Positions 24,771-33,498 of a stretch of DNA of 40,656 bases are shown one piece after another. The stretch is taken from assembly GCA_003165315.1 (NCBI GenBank), contig PLSX01000271.1, positions 339-40,994 on the forward strand, in the 5' to 3' direction. A model generated the notes under the pieces. That model did not search any database. It was not told where the DNA came from and saw nothing but the letters and a program-made list of their open reading frames with translations. Made by a program: the position numbers and the translations under genes. Positions within the stretch are counted from its first letter, which is position 1; every line of letters begins with the position of its first letter. This DNA is from Acidobacteriota bacterium (GTDB lineage: Bacteria; Acidobacteriota; Terriglobia; UBA7540).

Positions 24771-25844
24771 TTAAAGCTGCAAGTAGGTGCGAAGGGACGG
24801 GTCGGAGCGGACCTTCCAGATATGGCCGTCGATCCAGTAGTGGAGAAGTCCGGGGGCGGCAAAGAAGTAGAAGATGATGTGGTTGCGCATCCCGATATTC
24901 ATCAGGCCCACACCATCCCTCAAAACGTACCGGGGAACTAGATCGAAAATAGTGGCGTAGAGCGCCGCGGCCGCCACATAAGTCATCCAACGGGCATTGA
25001 CGAGGGTTGCCAAGCCGAATTTGCGGGCTGCTTCCGGATCCTTACCGTATTTGTTCTGGTTATAGAACCAAACCAGCCGGTGGTACTGGACGTTGTGAAA
25101 AATCGTGACAGCGGCGTAGACCCCCAACAGGGGCATGGCACTTCGAAAGAGCACATAGTTGACCGGGATCGCGGCAGCGAAAAGAAGTTGCTTCGGCCAG
25201 TTGAGGTCCAATCCCTGGCGCCATTTCTGCACCTGCCGCACAAGATAGGCGAGCGTTGCCAGAATGACTACGAACAGAAGAGTGTCTTCATATCCTGCAG
25301 CCAAACGCGCCGGAATGGGGAAGGGCAGCAGGGCCGCGCCTTCTTTGCTATGCAACGGGTAGGTGAGGAAGGGGAAATAGAAGGCCACCGCGAAAAATAC
25401 TTTATCCAGCCGCATGTCCTGGGGAAGGAAGTCACGGTTCTTCTTCTTGTACATCATCATGAAGCCGTAATGCTGCTTGAAGACGTGGTAATAGCCCCAG
25501 ATGACGGTGGCAAGCTCCAGCCAATCGCCCAGTTTAAAGAGGAAAATAATCGGTCCGATGGCGAAGAAAAACGCGAGGCTTCCCCAAAGCCACTTGCCGT
25601 GACGCTTGCGCTCCTCGGCATCCAGGTAGGTGCGGGATATCGTGGCAAAGCCGTGGGTTTCATCGAAGATGACAGCCCAGATTCCCACCAGCAAGAGAAG
25701 CGGGATGTGCGTGAACTTCCAAAGTGCCCAAAAAATGTACGCCGATGCTGCTCCACCCACGCTGAACCACAGGATGTCAGCACGCGCGGAGACGATCCAC
25801 GACGGCTTCAATCGATTTTCCATCCCAATCGTCGCAGTTGCCAT
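24771..25844 (-). CDS. polytopic membrane protein with conserved-looking histidine motifs, unknown function
   Basis: Function not recognised. 357 residues with about eight hydrophobic segments. Histidine-bearing motifs sit at membrane borders: FDETHGFATISRTYLD near residue 60, YYHVFKQHYGFMMMYKKKN near residue 118, FHNVQYHRLVWFYNQNKYG near residue 240 and LHYWIDGHIWK near the end. Clustered HxxxH/HxxQH motifs in a polytopic protein recall metal-dependent membrane oxygenases or desaturases (for example the Brp/Blh carotenoid cleavage group), but this is only a pattern resemblance. GGAGG lies just before ATG 25844 inside the imperfect palindrome TGGAGGGACCTCCA. Alone on its strand, divergent from the regulator gene. 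Confidence 0.8.
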   Translation of the reverse strand: MATATIGMENRLKPSWIVSARADILWFSVGGAASAYIFWALWKFTHIPLLLLVGIWAVIFDETHGFATISRTYLDAEERKRHGKWLWGSLAFFFAIGPIIFLFKLGDWLELATVIWGYYHVFKQHYGFMMMYKKKNRDFLPQDMRLDKVFFAVAFYFPFLTYPLHSKEGAALLPFPIPARLAAGYEDTLLFVVILATLAYLVRQVQKWRQGLDLNWPKQLLFAAAIPVNYVLFRSAMPLLGVYAAVTIFHNVQYHRLVWFYNQNKYGKDPEAARKFGLATLVNARWMTYVAAAALYATIFDLVPRYVLRDGVGLMNIGMRNHIIFYFFAAPGLLHYWIDGHIWKVRSDPSLRTYLQL

Positions 25845-26177
25845 TGTGGAGGTCCCTCCAGTGCGCTTTATGTGTTTCGAACCCGGCCGGCATTTGGGCC
25901 CATTGGGTTGAATTTATAAATGAGAAGAATGCTCGCTTCTCAGGGTAACTTATGTTCGGCCGCAAACGCAAATCTTGTTCCGCCGGAGTGCTCGTCCGGA
26001 GTTGATTAACTTTGAGGTGCGTAGCGAAGCGGAAGGTTTCATGCTGAAGGTCCCTCAAGCTCATTTAACATAAAGTCCATTTCATGTCACCATTCAGCCG
26101 CTATCAGCAGCATTCCACAACCCCAAATTTCCGGGCACTGACTCTTATGCCATTTTTGTAGTATTCTCAAATTTGTG
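25845..26177. other. gene-free divergent region
   Basis: 333 bases between divergent genes. It holds one 7-bp hairpin, TGAGAAG (25921-25927) with CTTCTCA (25936-25942), and a direct repeat CCGGAGT at 25983-25989 and 25996-26002 (13-base period), which could be operator half-sites. No convincing promoter pair was found on either strand. Confidence 0.4.
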
Positions 26178-28253
26178 ATGGAACCCACCGCAACAGAGGA
26201 GAAGATTCCGGCAAAACCCCCTGCCTCACAGCATCAGGCTTTGTTGGAGGTTACGGAGTCCATCGCTACACATCGCGACCTGCCTGAACTCTTTCACGAC
26301 CTGATTGAACGCCTGCCGCGTCTGGTGAATTTCGACGCGCTCTGGCTTGTTCTGCATGAACCCACCCGCAATTTGATGCGCCTGCACATTGTTGAAACCC
26401 CAGCCCGCGCTTATATCGACGTGGTCGACCGGTCCGTGGAAGACTCTCCGAGTGGATGGGTGTGGGAACATCAGGAGCCCTTGGTTATCCCTGACATGGA
26501 GCAGGAAAAGCGCTTTACGAATGCGCTGGACCTATTGAAGGGCTATGGAGTTAATTCCACCTGCATCCTGCCCTTGACCACTGCCCATCGGCGTCTGGGG
26601 GCCGTGGGCTTTGGCAGCCAACGGGCGGGCGCGTATGGCGATGAGGGCGTGGAATTCCTCCAACTTGTGGCGAGGCAAATTGCCGTCGCCGTGGACAATG
26701 CCCTGAATCACCAGGCTGCCCAAGCCTTGCAGCAGCAGCTTCAGCACGAACGTGACCGGCTGAAACTGCTACTGGATTTGAACAACAGCATCGTTTCCAT
26801 TCTCGACCTGCGGGAGCTTTTCCGCGCGATTTCCGCCAATGTCCGTCAGGTTATGGAGTGTGATTACGCCAGCATTCTTCTTCCCGAGCCGGGAGGAGAG
26901 TTGCTAAGAGTGTACGCTCGTGACTTCTCCGCCGGGGGTGAATCATGGCAGGAGGAGATTGTGGTGCCGGCGGCAGGTCGGCCTGCGGGGGAGGTCTTGA
27001 AGTCGGGAGAACCTCTCATTCTCAATCGGGAAGGGCTGCGCCAATACGGCACTCATCTGAATCTCTGGCAAATGGGTTTGCAGTCGCTTTGCGTACTTCC
27101 CATGATCAGCCATGGGAGGGTGATTGGCACGCTCAATCTCGGCGGCCTGCGCGATGGAGCTTTTTCAGCAGGGGATGTGGACTTCCTCCTTCAGGTGGTC
27201 AACCAGATCGCCATCGGCGTGGAAAATGCTCTGAATTACGAGCAGGTCGCCGTGGCGCGCGAAAGATTGGTGGAGGAACGAAATTACTTGACGGAAGAGA
27301 TTCGCACAGAGCATGACTTTGAAGCCGTCATCGGCCAAAGCGCAGCTCTGAAGCGAATCCTGAAGCAGGCGGAACTGGTGGCTCCCACGGGTTCAACCGT
27401 CCTCATCATGGGGGAAACCGGATCAGGCAAGGAGGTTTTGGCGCGCGCCATCCACGAAATAAGCCTCCAGCACGAGCGAACGTTTGTCAGCATAAATTGC
27501 GCCGCCATTCCCATGGGCCTGCTTGAAAGTGAGCTCTTTGGACACGAGAAAGGCGCTTTCACGGGCGCCATCGCACAGAAAATCGGCCGGTTCGAATTGG
27601 CGCATCAGGGGACGCTCTTCCTGGATGAAGTGGGAGACATTCCTCTGGAATTGCAACCAAAGCTCTTGCGCGTACTTCAGGAAAAGACTTTTGAGCGTTT
27701 GGGGAGTAACCGGACGGTGAAGGTGGATACACGGCTCATCGCGGCAACTAGTCGGGATTTGACGCAAATGGTGGAAAGCCATGAATTTCGCAGTGACCTT
27801 TACTACCGGTTGAACATTTTCCCAATTCTCGTCCCCCCGTTGCGCGAGCGGCCGGAAGACATTCCCCTCCTCGTCGCCCATTTTACGGACAAGTACGCAC
27901 GCAGAATGGATAAGCGTATCAATAAGATACCACCTGGAACGATGGACGCGTTGAAGCGCTACCCCTGGCCTGGCAATGTGCGCGAGTTGCAGAACTTCAT
28001 TGAGCGCGCCACTATTCTCACGTCGGGATCGACTCTTCAGGTGCCCCTTTCTGAACTGAAGCAGGGCGGGCGGGTGGTTCAGCGCAGGACGCGAACTCTT
28101 GCAGAAGGAGAACGGGAGCAAATTGTCCGAGCCCTTCGAGAGGCCGAATGGGTGTTGGGCGGCCCTGGAGGCGCGGCAGAGAGACTTGGACTAAAGCGCA
28201 CCACCCTCTTCTACAAGATGAGAAAGCTTGGGATTAGCCGCCCTACGGTCTGA
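26178..28253 (+). CDS. sigma54-dependent activator with two GAF domains (FhlA-like)
   Basis: 691 residues. Two N-terminal GAF domains (about 20-175 and 200-360), separated by a Gln-rich helix, should sense a small ligand. The AAA+ domain has Walker A GETGSGKE at residues 412-419, the sigma54-contact loop GAFTGA at 459-464, Walker B LFLDEVGD and the arginine-finger region FRSDLYYRLN. The C-terminal Fis-type HTH ends AERLGLKRTTLFYKMRKLGI. ATG 26178 is used. All features needed for activating sigma54 holoenzyme are present. No receiver domain, so control is by ligand binding rather than phosphorylation. Target genes are unknown; the RND operon downstream is the nearest candidate. Confidence 0.94.
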   Translation: MEPTATEEKIPAKPPASQHQALLEVTESIATHRDLPELFHDLIERLPRLVNFDALWLVLHEPTRNLMRLHIVETPARAYIDVVDRSVEDSPSGWVWEHQEPLVIPDMEQEKRFTNALDLLKGYGVNSTCILPLTTAHRRLGAVGFGSQRAGAYGDEGVEFLQLVARQIAVAVDNALNHQAAQALQQQLQHERDRLKLLLDLNNSIVSILDLRELFRAISANVRQVMECDYASILLPEPGGELLRVYARDFSAGGESWQEEIVVPAAGRPAGEVLKSGEPLILNREGLRQYGTHLNLWQMGLQSLCVLPMISHGRVIGTLNLGGLRDGAFSAGDVDFLLQVVNQIAIGVENALNYEQVAVARERLVEERNYLTEEIRTEHDFEAVIGQSAALKRILKQAELVAPTGSTVLIMGETGSGKEVLARAIHEISLQHERTFVSINCAAIPMGLLESELFGHEKGAFTGAIAQKIGRFELAHQGTLFLDEVGDIPLELQPKLLRVLQEKTFERLGSNRTVKVDTRLIAATSRDLTQMVESHEFRSDLYYRLNIFPILVPPLRERPEDIPLLVAHFTDKYARRMDKRINKIPPGTMDALKRYPWPGNVRELQNFIERATILTSGSTLQVPLSELKQGGRVVQRRTRTLAEGEREQIVRALREAEWVLGGPGGAAERLGLKRTTLFYKMRKLGISRPTV

Positions 28254-28290
28254 CGCAAAGCCGTCATTGCGTCAATATTTTGACGTCAAA
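28251..28290. promoter_or_regulatory. cluster of TGACG palindromes at the regulator's 3' end
   Basis: TGACGCAA (28251-28258, including the stop codon) pairs with TTGCGTCA (28267-28274), and TTTGACGTCAAA (28279-28290) is a perfect 12-base palindrome. The first could serve as a terminator stem (followed by ATATTTT); the second looks like a dimer operator. Function inferred only. Confidence 0.45.
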
Positions 28291-28353
28291 GTCCCCTTCA
28301 GGCTGGCCGGATTAGTCTGCTCAAGCATCAATAAATCCCATAAATAATTCATT

Positions 28354-28378
28354 CACAATGGCTTATAATTCAATTGTG
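28354..28378 (+). promoter_or_regulatory. -10-like box framed by an inverted repeat
   Basis: CACAAT (28354-28359) and ATTGTG (28373-28378) flank TATAAT (28364-28369). An operator overlapping a -10 is a classical repressor site, but no good -35 is visible. Just after it, TTGGCAC (28391-28397) with GC 10 bases on is a poor sigma54-type match. The nearest downstream gene is 600 bases away. Confidence 0.3.
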
Positions 28379-28543
28379 CCTCGCCGAGAATTGGCACTCA
28401 ACGTGCGATAATCAGTGCTTTGGGGTGGACACGATATTGTCACTCAAACGAGCATCAAGGCTTCCCGGTGGGCAGCTTGGAAGCATATTTACACGAAGCG
28501 GGGATGGGCAGTCAGGTCAAAAAGTGAATCGGCAGGTTCGAAT

Positions 28544-28700
28544 GGGCCTAAGCAGGCTACGGAAAAACCCGTCGGGTCTGTCATTCTGAGGAGTTATGTC
28601 GGCGAAGGGGTTCCCATTGCCGGGAAAATGTGCGGTGTGGGACCCTCGCCGTGCTCAGAATGATCACAGATAAGCGTTTTTCCGCAGCCTGATTAGGCCC
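28544..28700. mobile_element. 157-bp MITE-like element with 27-bp terminal inverted repeats
   Basis: The left end 28544-28570 and right end 28674-28700 are inverted copies matching at 24 of 27 positions, beginning GGGCCTAA and containing CGGAAAAAC. Inside, GTCATTCTGAG on the left is mirrored by CTCAGAATGA on the right, so the whole unit can fold. No open frame of note. Target duplications were not identified. The surrounding gene-free stretch 28291-28945 contains nothing else that I can support. Confidence 0.75.
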
Positions 28701-28945
28701 TGCAACGGGATCGATGAAGTATCAGCTTCTGGCACCTTTACGCAGCTTCCGCTCCGCCCCCTGCGCGGCTTCCCAAAGCAACGCTGATCCCAAAAACAAT
28801 ATCGCCACGAGGGCAGGTTGCACTGTGCGCCGGAAAAACTGATATTTATGTCTGCGCTGGTCCTGGCAAAAACAGCAGGACGAATGACCGAACGGAGAAA
28901 CGAGTCGTCAAATAAGCGTGTGTAGGGCTCGGAACTTCTGGACAC

Positions 28946-28973
28946 CTACTGACTTCCGCTTACTGACTACTGC
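28946..28973. repeat. heptad-repeat array (4 units) abutting the RND pump start
   Basis: CTACTGA, CTTCCGC, TTACTGA and CTACTGC run in 7-base register and end 5 bases before the RND ATG, occupying the SD position. Confidence 0.75.
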
Positions 28974-28978
28974 CAATT

Positions 28979-31900
28979 ATGTGGATTGTACGGTTAGCAT
29001 TACGGCGTCCCTACACCTTCATTGTGATGGCGATTGTCATCATGATCATGGGGGCTCTTTCCATTATTCGAACTCCCAAAGACATCTTTCCCAACATCAA
29101 CATACCCGTAGTCAGCGTCCTCTGGAACTACTATGGCCTCTCTCCGGAGCAGATGGCGAACCGCATCGCCGTGATCAATCAGCGCTCCCTCACCTTGACG
29201 GTGAATGACATTGACCACATCGAATCCACGTCGCTCAATGGCGTGGCCAACATCAAGATCTTCTTCCAGCCAGGAGCCAACATTGCCACAGCGCTCAGCC
29301 AGGCGACGGCGATGTCGCAAACGCAGCTCCGCCAATTGCCGCCCGGCACCACCCCCCCATTGATTATTCAATACAGCGCTTCCAGCGTGCCCATTCTGCA
29401 ACTGGGCCTTTCCGGTAAGGGGCTATCGGAGCAGCAGTTGTTTGATTACGGTTCCAACTTCATCCGTGTTCAACTGGCGGATGTGGAAGGCGCCGCCATC
29501 CCCTGGGCGTATGGGGGAAAACAGCGCCAGGTGCAGGTGGATCTTGACACGGCGGCGTTACAGGAAAAGGGCCTCTCACCGAATGACGTGGTGACCGCAG
29601 TCAGCAATGGCAACCTGATCCTCCCTTCAGGGACTTCCAAAATCGGCTCCTATGAGTACGACGTCGAGTCCAATGGGAGTCCAATAACAACCCAAGAACT
29701 TAATGATTTACCAATTAAAACCTCGGGCAATTCAGTAATCTATATTCGGGATGTCGCGCACGTGCGTGACGGGTTCCCGCCCCAGACCAACATCGTTCGC
29801 GTCAACGGCCAGCGGTCGGCCTTAATGACCGTCATGAAGACGGGAAATTCCTCTACACTGGACATCATTTCCCAAATCAAAGCAAAATTGCCCATCATTC
29901 AGGCGGGCTTGTCGCCGAACTTGCAAATCCACTACCTGAATGACCAGTCCATCTTCGTTCGTGCGGCCATCAAAGGCGTGGTGCGGGAAGCGATTATTGC
30001 CGCGCTGCTGACGGCGGCGATGATTCTCCTCTTTCTCGGGAGCTGGCGGAGCACCTTCATTATCGCTGTCTCCATTCCGCTCTCGATCCTCACCGCTCTT
30101 GTGGTTTTGAGTGCTTTGGGCGAAACCATCAATATCATGACGCTGGGTGGATTCGCACTGGCCGTGGGAATTCTGGTGGACGACGCCACCGTTGAAATTG
30201 AAAATATCAACCGCAATGCCGCCATGGGAAAAGAGATTCTCCAGGCAATTTTGGACGGGGCGGCGCAGATTGCCACTCCGGCCTTCGTTTCCACCCTGGC
30301 CATTTGCATTGTCTTTGTACCAATGTTCTTCCTCACGGGAGTGGCACGCTACCTCTTTGTTCCATTGGCGGAAGCGGTAAGCTTCTCCATGCTGGCGTCA
30401 TATCTGCTTTCCCGGTCTCTGGTTCCCACCATGGCGCGATACCTCCTTCGCGGGCATGAGCAGGACGCAGCAAAACTGGAAAACGAAGCGCAAGCCCACA
30501 TTTTTGCCCGCCTGCAAGTTAGATTTGAGCATGCCTTTGAGCGGTTGCGTGGAAGCTACAAGCGGGCACTACGGAGTTGCTTGGATCATCGCGCATGGCT
30601 GGCTTTCGGCGTTCTGTCCGCGGCCGGGCTTTCGTTCTTGCTGATTCCCAAGATTGGCCAGGACTTTTTCCCCAAGGTTGACAGCGGCCAATTTACTCTT
30701 CACGTTCGGGCGCCCACAGGAACTCGTATTGAAGAGACGGCAAAGCTCTGCGATGAGGTTGAGAACGACATTCGCCGGGAGATTCCTCCTCAGGAAGTGG
30801 TCAGCATCACCGATAATATCGGATTGCCCTACAGTACGGTAAACCTGGCCTACAGTAATTCCGCTCCCATTGGCCCCGGCGACGCTGACATTCTGGTTTC
30901 GCTCACGCCGGAACATCATCCCACAGGGGAATACGTCCGCAAGCTGCGCCTTCAATTGGCGGGGGAATATCCGGGGGTGACGTTTTACGTTCTGGCCTCC
31001 GACATGGTCAGCCAAATTCTGAACTTCGGACTTCCGGCACCCATCAACGTTCAGATCGTGGGCGGGCAGTTGGTTAAGAACCGGCGCTACGCTGAAGGAT
31101 TGTTACAGAAGCTCAAATATATCCCCGGGGCCGTGGATTTGCGCATTCAGGAACCCTTCAACCTGCCGCGCCTTCAAGTGAATATTGACAGGACACGTAC
31201 GGCGCAAGTGGGATTTACCCCCCGTGACGTTGCCAGCGAAATGCTGGTGTCACTGAGCGGCAGCTTCCAGACGGCGCCCACCTTTTGGCTGGATCCGCGC
31301 ACGGGAGTGAGCTACAGCATCGCCACGCAGACGCCGCAATATCGCGTGGACTCACTCCAGGATCTGCAAAATATACCCATTTCGAATAATAGCGGCGCGG
31401 CACCGCAAATTCTCGGCAACCTGGCGACGATCAGCCGCGGGGCTTCCATGGCCGCGGTTTCGCACTATAACGTTCAACCCGTTATCAATATCTACGGCGC
31501 GGTGCAGGGTAGAGACTTGGGCGGCGTGGCGCGCGACCTTGACCGCATCGTCGCGCAGAACCAGAGGGATCTGCCGCGTGGTTCGAGGACCATCGTGCGC
31601 GGCCAGATTGCCACTATGCGGTCATCCTTTTCGGGGCTTCTCGCTGGATTGGTCTTCTCCATTGTGCTGGTTTACCTGCTGATCGTGGTGAACTTCCAAT
31701 CCTGGCTGGACCCGCTGATCATCATTTCCGCTTTGCCGGCAGGTTTGGCGGGAATTCTCTGGTTCCTGTTTGCCACGGATACCACCTTCAGCGTTCCAGC
31801 CCTGATCGGTTCCATCATGTGCGTGGGCGTGGCCACATCCAACAGCATTCTGGTGGTGAGTTTCGCCAAGGAACAGATGGAAGACGGCGTCAATGCAACG

Positions 31901-32140
31901 GTGGCGGCACTGGAGGCGGGTTTTACGCGCTTTAGGCCCGTCATCATGACGGCGCTGGCCATGATCATCGGCATGGTGCCGATGGCACTGGGCCTGGGAG
32001 AGGGCGGCGAACAGAATGCTCCCCTGGGACGGGCGGTAATCGGGGGGTTGCTGTTCGCCACCGTCGCCACTCTATTTTTTGTGCCCACTGTGTTCAGTGT
32101 CGTTCACGGAAGAAAAGCGGGAGTAGGCAGTGGGGAGTAG
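28979..32140 (+). CDS. RND-family efflux transporter, inner-membrane pump
   Basis: 1053-residue AcrB/MexB-type resistance-nodulation-division permease that uses the proton gradient to export compounds. Membrane helix 1 begins directly (RRPYTFIVMAIVIMIMGALS). TM4 carries the proton-relay Asp pair (VDD, Asp401-Asp402) in GILVDDATVEIENI; the second half begins with a new TM1-like helix near residue 540, and TM10-12 follow after 880. Length and two large periplasmic loops fit hydrophobe/amphiphile exporters rather than heavy-metal ones (no DFG-type metal motif seen). ATG 28979 has no SD; a heptad array precedes it. First gene of the pump-adaptor-outer-membrane-factor set. Confidence 0.95.
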   Translation: MWIVRLALRRPYTFIVMAIVIMIMGALSIIRTPKDIFPNINIPVVSVLWNYYGLSPEQMANRIAVINQRSLTLTVNDIDHIESTSLNGVANIKIFFQPGANIATALSQATAMSQTQLRQLPPGTTPPLIIQYSASSVPILQLGLSGKGLSEQQLFDYGSNFIRVQLADVEGAAIPWAYGGKQRQVQVDLDTAALQEKGLSPNDVVTAVSNGNLILPSGTSKIGSYEYDVESNGSPITTQELNDLPIKTSGNSVIYIRDVAHVRDGFPPQTNIVRVNGQRSALMTVMKTGNSSTLDIISQIKAKLPIIQAGLSPNLQIHYLNDQSIFVRAAIKGVVREAIIAALLTAAMILLFLGSWRSTFIIAVSIPLSILTALVVLSALGETINIMTLGGFALAVGILVDDATVEIENINRNAAMGKEILQAILDGAAQIATPAFVSTLAICIVFVPMFFLTGVARYLFVPLAEAVSFSMLASYLLSRSLVPTMARYLLRGHEQDAAKLENEAQAHIFARLQVRFEHAFERLRGSYKRALRSCLDHRAWLAFGVLSAAGLSFLLIPKIGQDFFPKVDSGQFTLHVRAPTGTRIEETAKLCDEVENDIRREIPPQEVVSITDNIGLPYSTVNLAYSNSAPIGPGDADILVSLTPEHHPTGEYVRKLRLQLAGEYPGVTFYVLASDMVSQILNFGLPAPINVQIVGGQLVKNRRYAEGLLQKLKYIPGAVDLRIQEPFNLPRLQVNIDRTRTAQVGFTPRDVASEMLVSLSGSFQTAPTFWLDPRTGVSYSIATQTPQYRVDSLQDLQNIPISNNSGAAPQILGNLATISRGASMAAVSHYNVQPVINIYGAVQGRDLGGVARDLDRIVAQNQRDLPRGSRTIVRGQIATMRSSFSGLLAGLVFSIVLVYLLIVVNFQSWLDPLIIISALPAGLAGILWFLFATDTTFSVPALIGSIMCVGVATSNSILVVSFAKEQMEDGVNATVAALEAGFTRFRPVIMTALAMIIGMVPMALGLGEGGEQNAPLGRAVIGGLLFATVATLFFVPTVFSVVHGRKAGVGSGE

Positions 32141-32240
32141 GGAATTGGAGGCTGTCCGTTGTCAGTAGTCAGTGGCAAGAGGGGTCTCGATTTGCATGGG
32201 GAATTTACAACCGGCAACTGACTACTGACCACGGACGGCT
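32121..32240. repeat. double heptad array with inverted arms in the pump operon
   Basis: Eight units in one register (32121-32176, for example GAGTAGG, CAGTGGG, CAGTAGT) face four units at 32213-32240 (GGCAACT, GACTACT, GACCACG, GACGGCT). Arms 32151-32176 and 32214-32239 are inverted copies with about four mismatches around a 37-base spacer, so the mRNA between pump and adaptor can fold into a long stem. The array starts inside the last codons of the pump gene. Confidence 0.8.
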
Positions 32241-32268
32241 CTTAAAGGTCCCGATTCCGGAGGAAGTA

Positions 32269-33489
32269 ATGAAAGCTGAAGAAAGTTACGACATCAAAAC
32301 GCACGACGGGCAGAGCGGTGGTCCCGATGAGCCGGGGCATCATCCGCCATCGTCCGGCATGGGCAAGGTCATCGTGGGGCTGGTGCTTCTGCTGATCGTA
32401 GCGGGAGTGGTTCTGTTTCGGGGCATCACGGCTCGCGTACGCGCCAGCGATGAGGTGAAGGCCGACACACGGGATCTTGCCGTGCCCGCAGTTTCACTGA
32501 CTCAGCCCAAGCTGGGGGCGCCGCAGGAAGAGCTGATCTTGCCCGGTAACATCCAGGCTTACATCGATGCTCCCATCTATGCACGCACCAGTGGATATCT
32601 GAAGCGCTGGTACGTGGATATTGGCGGCAAGGTGAAAGACGGCCAGCTTTTGGCGGACATTGACACTCCCGAACTCGACCAGCAACTGCAACAGGCGCGG
32701 GCAGACCTGGCAACCGCCAAGGCCAACTACGATTTGGCGGGGACCACAGCAGCACGTTATGAAAACCTGCTGAAGAGCGATTCCGTGGCCAAGCAGGATG
32801 TTGACAACGCCGAGGGCGACGCCCACGCCAAGAAGGCAATGGTGGATTCAGCCTCGGACAACGTAAAGCGGCTGGAGCAGTTGCAATCCTTCGAAAAGGT
32901 CTACGCACCGTTTGATGGTGTGCTGACGGCTCGCAATACCGATATTGGACAGTTGATCGGCTCCGGCAGTGGCAGCGGGGCGAAAGAGCTTTTCCACGTG
33001 GCGGCAATTCACACCATGCGCGTTTACGTGAATGTGCCCCAACAGTATTCCCCCTCGGCTGTGCCGGGAGTTGCAGCCTATCTGACCATGCCGCAGTATC
33101 CCGGCAGGCGCTTTCCCGGCAAATTGGTGCGATCCTCTGAGGCCATTGAGATGGCATCACGCACACTACTGGTGGAAGTGGACGTGGCCAACCCCACGGG
33201 AGAAATCCTACCTGGGGCTTACTCGGAGGTTCATTTCAAGTTGCCTTCACCCGCCTCCACCGTGGTGATTCCGGTAACCAGCCTGATCTTCCGTTCGGAA
33301 GGCTTGCGCGTGGCGGTGGTTCGCAATGCTCGAGCTGTTATGGTTCCTATCACACTGGGTCGTGATTTCGGAACCGAGGTTGAGGTAGTTTCAGGACTAG
33401 ACGCAACCGAAAAAGTCGTCACGAACCCACCGGATTCTTTGGTGGATGGCCAGGAAGTGCGCAGCGCGACCGCCGGAGCCGGATCGTAG
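32269..33489 (+). CDS. RND efflux periplasmic adaptor (membrane fusion protein)
   Basis: 406 residues. GGAGGAAGTA precedes ATG 32269. A cytoplasmic His/Gly-rich start, one membrane anchor (about residues 32-50, VIVGLVLLLIVAGVVLF) and then the adaptor core: lipoyl half-motif YIDAPIYARTSGYLKRW, coiled-coil hairpin with QLQQARADLATAKANYDLA, second lipoyl half VYAPFDGVLTARNTDIGQL, beta barrel and membrane-proximal domain. It bridges the RND pump and the outer-membrane channel. Order pump-adaptor-channel differs from the common adaptor-pump order of acrAB. Start and family are secure. Confidence 0.94.
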   Translation: MKAEESYDIKTHDGQSGGPDEPGHHPPSSGMGKVIVGLVLLLIVAGVVLFRGITARVRASDEVKADTRDLAVPAVSLTQPKLGAPQEELILPGNIQAYIDAPIYARTSGYLKRWYVDIGGKVKDGQLLADIDTPELDQQLQQARADLATAKANYDLAGTTAARYENLLKSDSVAKQDVDNAEGDAHAKKAMVDSASDNVKRLEQLQSFEKVYAPFDGVLTARNTDIGQLIGSGSGSGAKELFHVAAIHTMRVYVNVPQQYSPSAVPGVAAYLTMPQYPGRRFPGKLVRSSEAIEMASRTLLVEVDVANPTGEILPGAYSEVHFKLPSPASTVVIPVTSLIFRSEGLRVAVVRNARAVMVPITLGRDFGTEVEVVSGLDATEKVVTNPPDSLVDGQEVRSATAGAGS

Positions 33490-33498
33490 GGGAGAGAT

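Noticed and set aside
28391..28405. sigma54 promoter for the RND operon
   Set aside because: Only the GG/GC spacing fits; three consensus positions are missed and the next gene is ~570 bases away, so it is not listed as a feature of its own.
28664..28945. Minus-strand frame of 93 codons before the RND pump
   Set aside because: Partly made of the right terminal repeat of the MITE-like element; no SD and no family resemblance.
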